Below, one piece after another: positions 1 through 9,330 of a DNA stretch of 64,000 bases (position 1 is the stretch's first letter; the number at the start of each line of letters is the position of its first letter). This DNA comes from Petrolisthes cinctipes (Eukaryota > Arthropoda > Malacostraca > Decapoda > Porcellanidae). A model generated the notes under the pieces. It did no database searches and was not told the origin of the DNA. It worked only from the letters and a program-made list of their open reading frames with translations. Location: assembly GCA_033782935.1 (NCBI GenBank), contig JAWQEG010001402.1, forward strand, positions 266,001 to 330,000, given 5' to 3'. A program made the position numbers and the translations under genes.

Positions 1-636
1 TTCCTGGCACACTTTGGAGGAATCAAACCACTACTGTATAATCTCCCTAACCTAACCCGTTTAGGGGCCACTGATTCCTCCCAACTATACCAGAAAACAG
101 GAGACGCCTTCAATGGTACAAATAGGAGGTAGGGTATCTGTTTCGTGGCATAGTTTGGAGGAATCATGCAGAGACCTTCAAACCTTCAGACCTTCAACTT
201 TCACACACACACAAACATTTTACAGTTATTCTATGTGTTGCTTAGTGACATTTTATAACACACATACACACACACACGAGGAAGAGAAAGAATTGACCGA
301 TGGGAAGGTGAGAGGAAGAGAAGGAAGGAGGAAAGAAGGGAGAAGGAATGAGTGAGGCAAGGAGGAAAAGAGAATGAAGGAATAGGAAAGGTGTGAGTGA
401 GAGAGACAAAGAATTAAGGTAGTATAGGAATAGGAGAATAGAAGAAGAGTGAGTGGGACAAGGAAGAGAACGGAAGAAAGTGAGATAAAGAAGAAAGAGA
501 AAGGATGGAAGGAGAGAGAAAGAAGGAATAAAGATGGTAGGAATGAAGAGAACAAAAAGCTAAAAGAAAGAGAGCGAAGGAATAAGGAGAAAAAAAGACT
601 GAAAGAGAGAGAGAAGGAATAAAGATAACAAAAGAC

Positions 637-692
<56 letters not shown>

Positions 693-876
693 AATAAAGA
701 AGAGTGTGATGAAGGAATAGGGATGAAAGGAGAGAGAGAAAGAATAATTAATTAAAGATAGTGATAGTGTGTTACCAGACCTAGGACGGGACGGTAGCAT
801 AGGAAGAGAAAGAAGGAATAGGGAGGAAAGGAGAGAGAGAAAGAACAAATAACTAAAGAGAGTGATAGCGTGTTAC
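1..876. repeat. GA-rich low complexity, microsatellites and a MITE copy in the CUB-gene intron
   Basis: Bases 1-24 and 79-172 are arms of the TTAA hairpin MITE family (GGAGGAATCA signature). From 280 to 860 the strand is purine-rich, with a pure (GA)n run at about 640-690 and a CA run at 261-276. No exon-like sequence was found. ORFs in it are low-complexity artefacts. Confidence 0.7.
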
Positions 877-993
877 CAAGCCTAGTAGGTGGGTAAGTAG
901 TGTTATAAATGGCAGAGGACGGGTTGGTAGCATAGTTAAAACTCTTCACACTACCCACTGGCTCAAGGTAGTACTGGTCACAACCCATTGGAG
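877..993 (-). CDS. CUB gene exon 6: start of second CUB-like block
   Basis: Acceptor CTCTTTCCAG, donor GTAACA at 876. It encodes APMGCDQYYLEPVGSVKSF, then NYATN and PPTRL, the GCxQY..GTVKSFNY pattern that follows the first CUB block in these proteins. The expected DYxxCIR exon is not visible between 1 and 876. A degenerate partial copy of the 3' part of this exon and its donor lies at about 763-795. Confidence 0.85.
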
Positions 994-1868
994 CTGGAAA
1001 GAGAAGCAATACACTCTTGATACTATTGGCCACAAGAATTGGTACACATGCTGTTGTTTTTTAGGGTTTACAACTTATAGAAAATTGTAAGACTGTAACG
1101 TACTGCAATACAACATCATTAGTGTATTTGGTTTGTGGTTTTGCAATCACCGAGTCACTTTGCAGACCATTCATTGCAATACTTCCACAATAATTAATGA
1201 ACTCTATTTACATATAGCCTGTACAAGAATTCCTGTAGCCAACTGTACACTCGCGGTCAGAAATTGTGTCCTGCTGATCCCTTGGCACGATGAATTGCAA
1301 CTAGCCGAGCTTTGATGATTCCTGTGTGTTGTAGGGAGACGCACCGTTGTTCCAACCTACAAAGCTTGGCTGTTTGCGATTCATCTTGCCGGGGATCGGG
1401 ACACAATTTCTGACCGCGAGTGTACATTGGAGTGCCTTGATTCCTCCAAAGTATGCCAAGAAACAGGACCAGATGATAACAAATAATGGTGGCCTGTTGT
1501 TTGTTTGGAATAGTTTAGAGGAATCAGTTGCTCCAGATTTACCAACACTGTACTACCCAATTAAGGGAAATTAAGAGGGTATAATAAAATTGCTCTATTA
1601 CATTGGTGTTGGTGGTAAATATGGACCAACTAATTCCTCCAAACTATTCCAATCAACAGTTAGGAATATACCATTATATTTATTCATAGGTTCTGTTTCC
1701 TAGCATATTTTGGAGGAATAATTAAAGGCATGTACCAAGCACATGACATATAGCCATATACTTATATATAAGCACATCAAAGTAATTACATTACTATTAT
1801 TTACTATGAAAGAAAGATGGTCATAAAATTTTAACTTGCCGCCCATACTTCATACATACATTTAACTC

Positions 1869-1944
<76 letters not shown>

Positions 1945-2280
1945 AAGGATTATTTAGTGAATGGCGTGATTGTAAAATTTTACCCATATATGCGTTGACC
2001 TCACCTAAGTCTGATGAATTACAAGACAGCTGTTCCACCTTAATGTTCCACCTGGAGTTGGCGTTGACTGTGGCGTCGTTGTTGTTGATGATACTAATGG
2101 TGATGGGTCTGAAGCTGGTTCGGGCAGGAACTATCACTGTTTTCAACGTGGAGAGAGATGATATATAGTGTTAGTAAAGAGATAAATTAATTATACAGTG
2201 TTAGTAGTGAGAGAAAGAGAGAGAAATGTTATACAGTATTAGAAAAGAAAGAGAAAGAATTGAATTACAGTATACAGTGT

Positions 2281-2338
<58 letters not shown>

Positions 2339-5327
2339 ATCGTAAATCTGGAGTAACTGCATGATTCCTCCATTAATTCCAAGCAACAGAACATCATTTT
2401 CTTTGCTCATTTAATTTGGTCCTGCTGTTTCCTGTCATACTTTGCAGGAATCAAGGCGCTCTAATGTAATATTAATATACCATATGCTGAAAAACACACA
2501 TACACACAAAATACCCACATACGTATACACCCCGGCCTCTCACCTCGACATACATACATGCACACACTCCTATCCACATACCCACAGACCTCTTTCCTAT
2601 GTATATACACACACTCCTCTCTCTTACACACACACACTCCTCTCTCTTTCTCTCTCCTAGCCACACACACACTCTCTCTCTTTCTCTCCTACAAACACAC
2701 ACACACACACATACATACAGTACGTACAGTGCTGGCCAGAGTTGCTGCCGCAGATGGTAAATATTTGTGTGTCTGCTCCTGTGACTTGCAGGTACTGATC
2801 AACACACACTCCCTCTACATTGGGTTCACTTAAGTCCAACTTTATCATATCCAGACGCAGCTGTGTATGAGAGGGAGAGAAATACAAAGGAATACAGCAA
2901 CAGAGCTATTGGTCCTAAAGGGTCCCATGCACACTCAGTAGCACTTCATAATGCACTATGCACACTTGGTTTGCATTAACTCTTGCACTCCTTGCAGTTG
3001 GCCACACACTACTCACGTCCACTGAGCTAAGTTACTCAGTTCTGTGGTGCTATAACTGCATCAACATGTTAGGTACAATCTCTAAACACAACCAATATAC
3101 TAATGATTACAGGGATCGCATCGGCGGCTCACATTGCACAGAGAAGAAAGATAAAATGGGCGATATCGTGGCCTTTGAATAGTAGTAGTAGTAGTAGTAG
3201 TGATCAACAACACAGTGGTACCATCAGTTTTTGTAGTAAGAAAAATGTACACATATTTAAAGTCAAAATAATTATACAGTATCCTGGTGATATTGTTGGT
3301 CCTCCTCAGCCGAGCCAGGAAACATGTGTAACCTGATGATGGTGAATGATCTGTTTCACGGCTCAGTTTTTGTGGATTTAGTAACACGAAGTTCATTGAC
3401 AATATCTATCTCTCTTGTCATTAATTCTTTGATTGCCAGTGAGTTTTCCTCCTTGCTCACCAACTCACTCATTCTGGGTCGATTCCACAGTCGTTCGTAG
3501 TGGTTTGTAAGTACGCAAACGAAAGAATCTTAGCCATGTAAATGCCTTATTGGTGAATTATTTAATGAATTTGGTGAATAAACTATGCAGTGATCATCAT
3601 TATCTAACTGTTTTAATAGATTTTGTGAATACTGATACTCAGCTTTTGGAAAATAATGAAGCCTTACGAGTGAGGTTAGTTGGGAAGCTAACAAACAAAT
3701 ACCACTGTGGAATCGACCCTCTATCACTCACGCATTCACTTCCTGTTTTACTATCTCACTCTAGGTTTGTATTTCTGTGTATACAATAGATAGAAGGTGT
3801 GTGTGTGTCTACCGTGTGTGTGTGTGTGTGTGTGTGTATAGGAGAGATCGACTAGGTGTGTGTGTGTGTGTGTATGTATAGGAGAGATCGACTAAGTGTG
3901 TGTGTGTACCAACCTGACACACATTATAAGCCTTGTGTATAGTAATGCCACATGAGTCAAGCATGGTTGAGTAGGGATGACGATCTGTGAAGTAAGTCAC
4001 CGTAGCATTGGAACACTGACCACATGTCCTCTCAACTGAAACAACAACAATAACAACAGTGAAACAAACCATGACGTAAACAACAACATTATTACAAATA
4101 AGAGTGAAACACAAACTATGATGGAAAAAAACAGTAACATTAACTACAGTGAAATACTAACTATGATGTAAACAACAGTGAAACACTAACTATGATATAA
4201 ACAACAGTGAAACACTAACTATGATGTCAAGAACAATGAAACACAAACTATGATGTAAATAACAATAATCACAATATAGAAATTCAACAAAAACTAGTAC
4301 GTATACACACTAGAGAATACTCAGTTTAGTTAACACACACACACACTGCCCAAGGGGGCTGACTTTATTCTCTGTGAATATTCGCCATCCCCCACAGGGC
4401 TAGAAGAAAGATTGTTGTAGGATCTGGTCACTTTCTAGTGGATTTGACTAGATCTACCCACATGGATTAAGAATCCACGTGAGGTGTACTGCAACCGGAG
4501 GCTCTTTTTTATTTCACTGCTGTGTGGACCGTCAGCACATGGGGGTGCATTATCCCTTTGCATGCAGCAGTCTAGTGGACTTGGGCCCACAGCACTGGCT
4601 GTGGGATCAAAGCCCTTCCCCACAATCTCCCTGGTGGTCGGAGGCCCCCAGACTCCCTGGTCCAGTAAGCTCTGGTCACGTTTCCCTGGGATTTGCTTTG
4701 GTAGGGCCAACCCCTCCTTTATTTTAATTTGTTTTTTCACTGCGACCAGAGTGTACCGGGGGTCTGTGGGGCAGGAGGCCATTCTGACCCGGGAGAACAT
4801 CAACAACAACAACACACACACACACACACATACTTACACACTGGAGATTACCTACTCAGTTTAGTTAACACACACACACCAAATGGAGATAGAATACTCA
4901 CACACACAGCATGTACCGAATCCCAACCAACAGCTTCCCTTACGAACACCTCCCTTAGCCAGGCAAGAGAAGTAGGATAGACACACACCCTTCTCAGGCA
5001 TATTGGTATAGTTTTTGGTGTTGCAGAAACCAGATGAGTTGAACAAACCTATAATAAGAGAGGAGATGTGTGTGTAGATACACCGTTATAGCCTATATAA
5101 AAAAGAAAGAGAGGGGGGTTATGTATAGAGATATTAACACTACAGTATTATATATAAAGGGTTGGGAGAAAGATATACATAGAGAGATGGGTGCTACTTT
5201 AGCGTTAATATCAAATTCATGTTACTTAAGCTGATGTGAGATAAGTAAAGTTCACGTATTTTCGGAAGAGGTGAGGTTGCAGTGTTGTTGTGACAAAGGT
5301 TGGGACGAGTAATTGAACACCATTTTA

Positions 5328-5380
<53 letters not shown>

Positions 5381-5783
5381 TAATATCAGCAATTAATAAA
5401 GGAACCGTATACAATAATATGGACTATACCACAGGGTCTTAACATATGAGATAGGCTACTTTTAAGCACTCGTTTACCACAGCGATTTAATCAATTACTT
5501 TTTTCTAACTTTACATACATTAAATTTATATTCTAGAAACATTATATGGGATGCATTTATGAACTTTATTAGCATATTGGTCCGATGAAAAAGCAAAATA
5601 ATGTAAACAAACTCACGTACGTCGTTCATCCCTATTGTCATCCTGCTGGTGGTGTTGTCGTTGGAGATCTACTACTTCCTCTCGTTGTTGTTGTTCATAG
5701 ATCTGAACGCCTGTGACCTCAGTTATCACCATCAGAGCCAAGGTCAGAACAACTACAGCCCCCATAGTAGTAGTAGACGTCAT
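877..5783 (-). CDS. CUB-domain secreted protein, 5' part of gene (6 exons, continues off left edge)
   Basis: Six minus-strand exons join in phase: 5621-5783, 4902-5048, 3914-4035, 2728-2860, 2005-2136, 877-993 (814 nt, 271 codons plus one base). The protein starts with a hydrophobic signal peptide (about residues 7-26), then a Gln/Asp-rich linker, then a small Cys-rich block ending in GFGTCCVF, then a CUB domain (Cys pairs TCGQC, VCQLRLD, CVDQYLQVTG, ICGSNSGQH, WNIKVEQLSC) and the start of a second CUB-like block (CDQYYLEPVGSVKSFNYAT). This Cys-rich block plus two CUB blocks is, from general knowledge, a common layout of arthropod secreted or cuticle-associated proteins of unknown function. 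The role is therefore only extracellular binding or structure (inference). The last exon ends at a GT donor at 876, so further exons lie outside the window. Introns carry CA, GA and TTA microsatellites. Confidence 0.85.
1020..1250. repeat. Dispersed repeat in CUB intron 5
   Basis: Segments match sequence at 11090-11190 and, in reverse, 32270-32460 (shared CAGACCATTCATTGCA, CACAAGAATTGGTAC). It ends AGAATTCCTGTAGCC..TGTACA, similar to the terminal repeat of the MITE at 24429-24622. Confidence 0.5.
1247..1428. repeat. Long-hairpin MITE
   Basis: Two arms of about 70 bp are near reverse complements (CTCGCGGTCAGAAATTGTGT on the left, ACACAATTTCTGACCGCGAG on the right), with a short spacer. It has no coding capacity. 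It abuts the TTAA-type MITE at 1428. Confidence 0.7.
1428..1726. repeat. Two TTAA-family hairpin MITEs in tandem
   Basis: Copies at about 1428-1568 and 1596-1726. Each has a left arm with GATTCCTCCAAA and a right arm with TTTGGAGGAAT (slightly varied), near reverse complements. This is the family resolved precisely at 34893-35529. Confidence 0.65.
1869..1940. repeat. (TTA)n plus poly-T microsatellite
   Basis: About 13 TTA units are followed by about 30 T. It lies in the intron just downstream of CUB exon 5, with no gene content. Confidence 0.9.
2005..2136 (-). CDS. CUB gene exon 5: end of CUB 1
   Basis: Acceptor AAAACAG, donor GTGAGG. It encodes LIVPARTSFRPITISI and RWNIKVEQLSC, equivalent to the xMYVDxG..PITLxI..SWKIKVTQI strands. 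Phase 1 at the 5' side, phase 1 left at the 3' side. Confidence 0.85.
2158..2335. repeat. Short minisatellite passing into (GA)n
   Basis: Imperfect units of TACAGTGTTAG plus GA-rich sequence repeat every 30-40 bp, followed by a (GA)n run at about 2284-2335. Confidence 0.7.
2490..2712. repeat. CA-rich simple sequence
   Basis: Interrupted (CA)n with CTCTCT blocks immediately downstream of the exon 4 donor in transcription direction. Cys/Val-rich ORFs here are simple-repeat artefacts. Confidence 0.85.
2728..2860 (-). CDS. CUB gene exon 4: CUB 1 core
   Basis: Acceptor ATACACAG, donor GTACGT. It encodes LRLDMIKLDLSEPN, CVDQYLQVTGAD and ICGSNSGQH, the CQLRLDF..CxxDxFxVTG..CGxNxGQH signature of crustacean CUB proteins. 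Confidence 0.88.
3797..3910. repeat. (GT)n with duplicated unit
   Basis: Two copies of GTATAGGAGAGATCGACTA are separated by GT runs, next to the exon 3 donor. Likely slippage plus tandem duplication. Confidence 0.8.
3914..4035 (-). CDS. CUB gene exon 3: N-terminal strands of CUB 1
   Basis: Acceptor TTTCAG, donor GTTGGT. It encodes ERTCGQCSNATVTYF and ends KAYNVCQ, the first Cys pair of the CUB fold. A 36-bp minisatellite begins immediately upstream of the acceptor. Confidence 0.85.
4040..4275. repeat. Minisatellite of about 36-bp units
   Basis: Units of AACAGTGAAACACTAACTAT followed by GATGTAAAC repeat about six times, beginning just upstream of the CUB exon 3 acceptor. Confidence 0.8.
4347..4812 (+). 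mobile_element. AAC-tailed retroposon, copy 1
   Basis: A GC-rich sequence from about TGCCCAAGGGGGCTGAC to a (CAA)n tail. It is the same family as 14261-14813 (+) and about 12041-12420 (-). A stretch with TACTCAGTTTAGTTAACACA flanks it on both sides (about 4317-4340 and 4853-4876), a duplication larger than a normal target-site duplication. No real ORF. Confidence 0.7.
4902..5048 (-). CDS. CUB gene exon 2: Cys-rich block
   Basis: Acceptor TTATTATAG and donor GTGAGT. It encodes NSSGFCNTKNYTN, GVCLSYFSC, GSCWLGFGTCCV, matching the CYTxxEC..GGxxxGxCAxGFGVCC pattern that precedes CUB domains in many arthropod secreted proteins. It ends with one base that completes Phe in exon 3, giving the usual CCVF. 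Confidence 0.85.
5333..5374. repeat. (GA)n microsatellite
   Basis: About 20 uninterrupted GA units in CUB intron 1. Confidence 0.95.
5621..5783 (-). CDS. CUB gene exon 1: start codon and signal peptide
   Basis: The ATG at 5783 follows GAAGCAG and opens a signal-peptide-like stretch (MTSTTTMGAVVVLTLALMVI). A Gln/Glu/Asp-rich linker follows. Two donors overlap: GTACGT at 5620 and GTGAGT at 5616. Only GTACGT leaves one base and keeps exon 2 in the frame of the Cys block, so it was chosen. Confidence 0.8.
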
Positions 5784-5826
5784 TCTGCTTCTTCACCTCA
5801 CCTGCCAAAACTTAATCAGAATCAAG

Positions 5827-6189
5827 GGTATTAATTGAAAGAATCACCGTTTTGCAGCAGTGTTGCCAGATCCGGCTGGGTCCCAGTATTTTGCCCCAGT
5901 CATTTATTGTATTTTATCACGATTATTTCCAGGTAGTTTGCCCAGGTTAGGTTCCGGTAGTTTGCCCAGGTTAGGTCCCGGTAGTCTGATGCGGTCTAGG
6001 TTAGGTTAGGTCAGGTCAGGTAAGGTCAGGCTAATTTCAAAATGCCCCATTTGAATATGCCCTATCTTGTAAATGGGGCATTTGCGGAGAAAATGCCATA
6101 GAAGAAAATTGTTTTAGAATGGTCTAAAATAGTGGGTAATGAAGGTAGAAAAACCGTACCCAATAACGGTAATTCATTCAATATTTACC
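5827..6189 (+). mobile_element. Non-autonomous hAT-like element, copy C1 (8-bp TSD)
   Basis: 363 bp with terminal inverted repeats GGTATTAATTGAAAGAAT and, reversed, GGTAAATATTGAATGAAT. It is flanked on both sides by GAATCAAG, an exact 8-bp target duplication. Inside are tandem GTTTGCCCAGGTTAGG-type units and TTAGG-like runs. The 8-bp duplication suggests the hAT superfamily (inference). No transposase is present. Confidence 0.88.
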
Positions 6190-6199
6190 GAATCAAGTT

Positions 6200-6820
6200 G
6201 GTATTTATTGAAAGAATTACCGTTTTGTTGCAGTGTTGCCAGATCCAGCTAGGTCCCAGTATTTTGGGTAAATGTTGAAAGAATTTCTGTTATTGCGTAC
6301 GGTTTTTCTACTTTCATTACCCACTTATTCAGACCATTCTAAGACTATTCCAAGATTCAAATGGGGCATTTTAAAATTAGCCTGACCTTACCTAACCTAA
6401 CCTGGACCGCATCAGACTACCGGGACCTAACCTGGGCAAACTACCGGGACCTAACCTGGGCAAATTACCGGGACCTAACCTGGACAAAATACCGGGAAAT
6501 AACCGTGGTAAAGTACAGGTAATGACCAGAGCAAAATACTGGGACCTAGTTGGATCTGGCAACACTGCTACAAAACGGTAATTCTTTCAATAAATATCGT
6601 ATTTTGCCCCGGTCATTTCCGGTAGTCTGATGCGGTCTAGGTAAGGTCATGTAAGGTCAGGCTAATTTCAAAATGACCCATTTGAATATGCCCTATCTTG
6701 GAAATGGGGCATTTGTGGAGGAAATGCCATAGAAGAAAATAGTCTTAGAATGGTCTAAATAAGTGGGTAATGAAAGTAGAAAAAACGTACGCATTAACGG
6801 TAATTCTTTCAATATTTACC
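6200..6820 (+). mobile_element. hAT-like element copy C2, interrupted by C3
   Basis: It starts GGTATTTATTGAAAG and ends TCAATATTTACC, with near-identical 8-bp flanks ATCAAGTT and ATAAAGTT. The body is split by an inverted relative (C3, 6267-6598), which duplicated GTATTTTG. Confidence 0.85.
6267..6598 (-). mobile_element. hAT-like element copy C3, nested in C2
   Basis: 332 bp in reverse orientation inside C2. It is flanked by exact GTATTTTG at 6259-6266 and 6599-6606, which defines the family termini and the 8-bp duplication. It contains three copies of the GGGACCTAACCTGG unit. Confidence 0.9.
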
Positions 6821-7044
6821 ATAAAGTTTACAATTGCGTCTCTTAATGTATTTTAATGAGAAGTCATAAAACATGTATGGTAATTTATATACTGTAATAC
6901 ACAATACTGCCATGACGGTTCAATTGTCACTCATGAAATTATGCCACAAAATGTATCTTTAAAGTCTACTCCTAGACAATTTTATAAGTCCAGAAGGATG
7001 CCGCTGCCGCGGTTAGGTCTAGGTAGGTTATATTAGGTCAGTAT

Positions 7045-7265
7045 GAATACGCAACTTCCACCTTTGGCTCGAAACTGATAATATAGAAAGTAAGAGGAGA
7101 GAGTAGGGGTTGCTGTGTGTTGATGCCGAGATATGGGTTTCAGTGAGGAAGAGAATATGAGGTTTAGTGGAGAAGAGGTGGTGTTCGACAGAAGAGAAGT
7201 TGGAGGAAAGGCCGTGAAGTTGATGGCGAATGTATCAGGCAATGGTCCAGGACATCTCCTCATAC
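7045..7265 (-). mobile_element. Fragment of a non-LTR element endonuclease (degenerate)
   Basis: On the minus strand one frame resembles the early part of a LINE apurinic endonuclease (ILFLTET-like block, then FRAKGG). The frame is broken and no complete domain is visible. A CCCTGGATATAC-family MITE adjoins at 7266. Confidence 0.45.
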
Positions 7266-7427
7266 TTCATTTTACACTCAGTCCCTCATTGAAGACCACC
7301 AAATGTTGTCTCGGGCTACTATTATTCATTACCATACAGACTTATGTGTGATTTACTGTTATTGAGCAGCCTGTGTTAAAAAGATATTTATAATGTGCTA
7401 ACTTCATTCATCTTATATTGAGAGCCA
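7266..7427. repeat. CCCTGGATATAC-family MITE (partial)
   Basis: It shares CAGTCCCTCATTGAAGACC and TTCATTACCATACAGACT with the complete copies at 18028-18220 and 41130-41320. The left terminus is missing. Confidence 0.7.
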
Positions 7428-7880
7428 ATTAACTGTAGGCTACTCATCATGGTGTCTTGTTGTGGTTTTCGTTGCTGTCAACATTAATAATTTCACTCAT
7501 TTGTCCACATCCATTGAAACCCCACAAGAAATTTTAGCTAGCTAAAAAAATCGTGAAACTCCAAGATTATTGAGCCATATATAGCGCCATCGTAGCACTA
7601 TCGCAACATAATCGTGAATTCGTAGGTCCATAGACACACTATCTGGATATTGCTATCTTTGGTGCTATCGTGATGATGATCGTGACTGTATGACCGGGGC
7701 TTTTATTACCAGTACCATATAAAAATGTACACATGATCATAAAGCTATGGAACATTAGTGGGGTGATTGTTAGTGATTAGTGGGGTGATAGTGGGGCCGA
7801 TGTAAATCATCGGCACAACTCTTGATGACCCGGGAATAAACAAGCATTTTTAAGTATCCATCGTCTGAGGTGTCAGTGGG
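7428..7880. other. Intergenic, no gene seen
   Basis: A weak inverted-repeat region around 7585-7690 (ATCGTGA-type arms) suggests a decayed hairpin MITE. Nothing else was recognised. Confidence 0.4.
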
Positions 7881-7883
7881 TCG

Positions 7884-8010
7884 TATGCAAGAACATTCAT
7901 GGTGTTGATGATGGCGTGGTACCAGTACGACGATGTCATTAACAACCAACAGGACTATCGTACTGGTACCACGCCATCGTCAACACCATTAACGTTCTTG
8001 CATATCACCC
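7884..8010. repeat. Hairpin MITE, family D
   Basis: Arms with TGCAAGAACATTCATGGTGT and GATGGCGTGGTACCAGTACG fold on their reverse complements around a short AACAACCAAC-containing loop. Same family as 28808-28972, 35589-35722 and 51899-52186. Confidence 0.75.
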
Positions 8011-8585
8011 AATAAGTTTCACACAAAAATTGCACCCATAGTTTTGTTTGATCGCGTGTACCTTTGTAAAGTATAAGTTACCACGGTCGAGATAGTCCGT
8101 GTAAGTTACAATACCTAATGGAGCAGTGTGGGTCAAGATGGATTCACCATGTGTGTTGTTGGTGGTGATGAAGAAAGTTTTCTGATAGTGGTGATGAGCC
8201 TGTTGGACTCTCACATAATATAGTCTTATAACGGCTGCCACACACAGCTGCTTAAGTGTGTGTAATAAAGTTATGAAATGGAATTGATTATTCTTACTGT
8301 AATACAAGTTCGTGAAAGATTCATTATACTAAGTACACAAATATTATTACTCTAACTATAGCCTGCACAACCATAAATATGCAGTGCATAAAATAAGATG
8401 AACACGATTATTACCTCTCTATTAAGTGAAAATAACCTTGACATAAAGGAAATATTTTGTGCCTAATGGAGAAACTCAGAGACAAAAAAGTAAATGCAAA
8501 TTAATGCATTTAGTGAAGTTTTGGCACAAGTACCATTGTGAAGTTCATAAATATCCTTATCAACAACAACAACAACAAGGTTCGG
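8011..8585. other. Intergenic, no gene seen
   Basis: AT-rich unique-looking sequence with only spurious ORFs and an AAC run near 8560. Confidence 0.4.
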
Positions 8586-8587
8586 AC

Positions 8588-8775
8588 CCAGTGTAGCCAG
8601 ATATAGGAAAATCTCAATATTTTAGGGTAATTTTATGTCATGACGAATTTTCAACTCTGTTCAAGAGTAAACAGGGACATTCTACCATACGAAACAGGGA
8701 ATTTTGAAGGGAAACAGGGAAATATTGAAGATAAAGATAGGGAAATTTCATAAACCTGGCATTGGCAACACTGCT
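8588..8775. repeat. hAT-like MITE, CAGTGTTGCCAG family (copy 1)
   Basis: It starts CAGTGTAGCCAGATA and ends TTGGCAACACTG, which are near inverted repeats, with AAACAGGGA motifs inside. Relatives are at 22569-22907, 40418-40612 and 42792-42991. Confidence 0.6.
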
Positions 8776-8869
8776 GACTGAGGCCAACATGGAACTATGG
8801 AATAATGATGGAAGACAAGTTGTGTACGTACACTGTACATGTGAACTAACTGAAATTTGCCCAGGTCAA

Positions 8870-9130
8870 TTTATGATAGTTTACACCGGTTATATCCCGG
8901 TAGTTTGCCCAGGTTAGGTCCCGGTAGTCTGCTGTGGTCTAGGTCCAAGGATGAGAGACAATATTGTCTCTCATCCTTGGTCTAGGTTAGGTTAGGTCAG
9001 GTTAGGTTAGGTCAGGTCAGATTAGGTTAGGTCAGACTAATTTCCAAATTATGTTCCGAGAGAAACTCCATAGATGAAAAATGTCTTAGAATGGTCAAAA
9101 ATAGTGGGTAATGATACTAAAATATACAAT
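8870..9130 (+). repeat. Partial family C element with an internal perfect palindrome
   Basis: It contains GTTTGCCCAGGTTAGGTCCC and the GGTTAGG/GGTCAGG runs of family C but lacks the terminal repeats. A perfect 36-bp palindrome lies at 8945-8980. Confidence 0.7.
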
Positions 9131-9330
9131 ATAATGAACCCAGTACTTCTGTAAATTTACCTTATCAGTATGTGTAGTAGAGTAGAACTTACTGAATATA
9201 TCGTGTAATAACTTTTTAGTGACGAATTAATAAGATATTGTGGAGTCTAGTAATGACGTGCGCTGTAGGGAGGGACTAGTCAACAAATTGAGATATATTT
9301 ATGCAATTATTTTACATTATGGTTGGTGAA

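Noticed and set aside
113..355. 80-codon ORF at the left edge
   Set aside because: Starts in a MITE and runs into CA and GA repeats.
253..848. Leu/Ser/Phe-rich minus-strand ORFs
   Set aside because: Translations of GA-rich simple sequence.
2461..2708. Cys/Val/Arg-rich ORFs
   Set aside because: Simple CA/CT repeat translation.
3020..3100. Plus-strand LWCYNCINM resembling a Ly6/quiver exon
   Set aside because: Opposite strand to the CUB gene, no further Cys pattern and no partner exons; chance.
4435..4864. ORFs of 82-130 codons in both strands
   Set aside because: They lie in the AAC-tailed retroposon, are not conserved in frame in the other two copies, and have no domain.
5611..5620. Stronger-looking GTGAGT donor for CUB exon 1
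   Set aside because: Using it shifts exon 2 out of the Cys-block frame; the overlapping GTACGT donor keeps it.
6001..6030. Interstitial telomere-like GGTTAGGTTAGG
   Set aside because: Part of every family C element and mixed with GGTCAGG; not a telomeric array of TTAGG.
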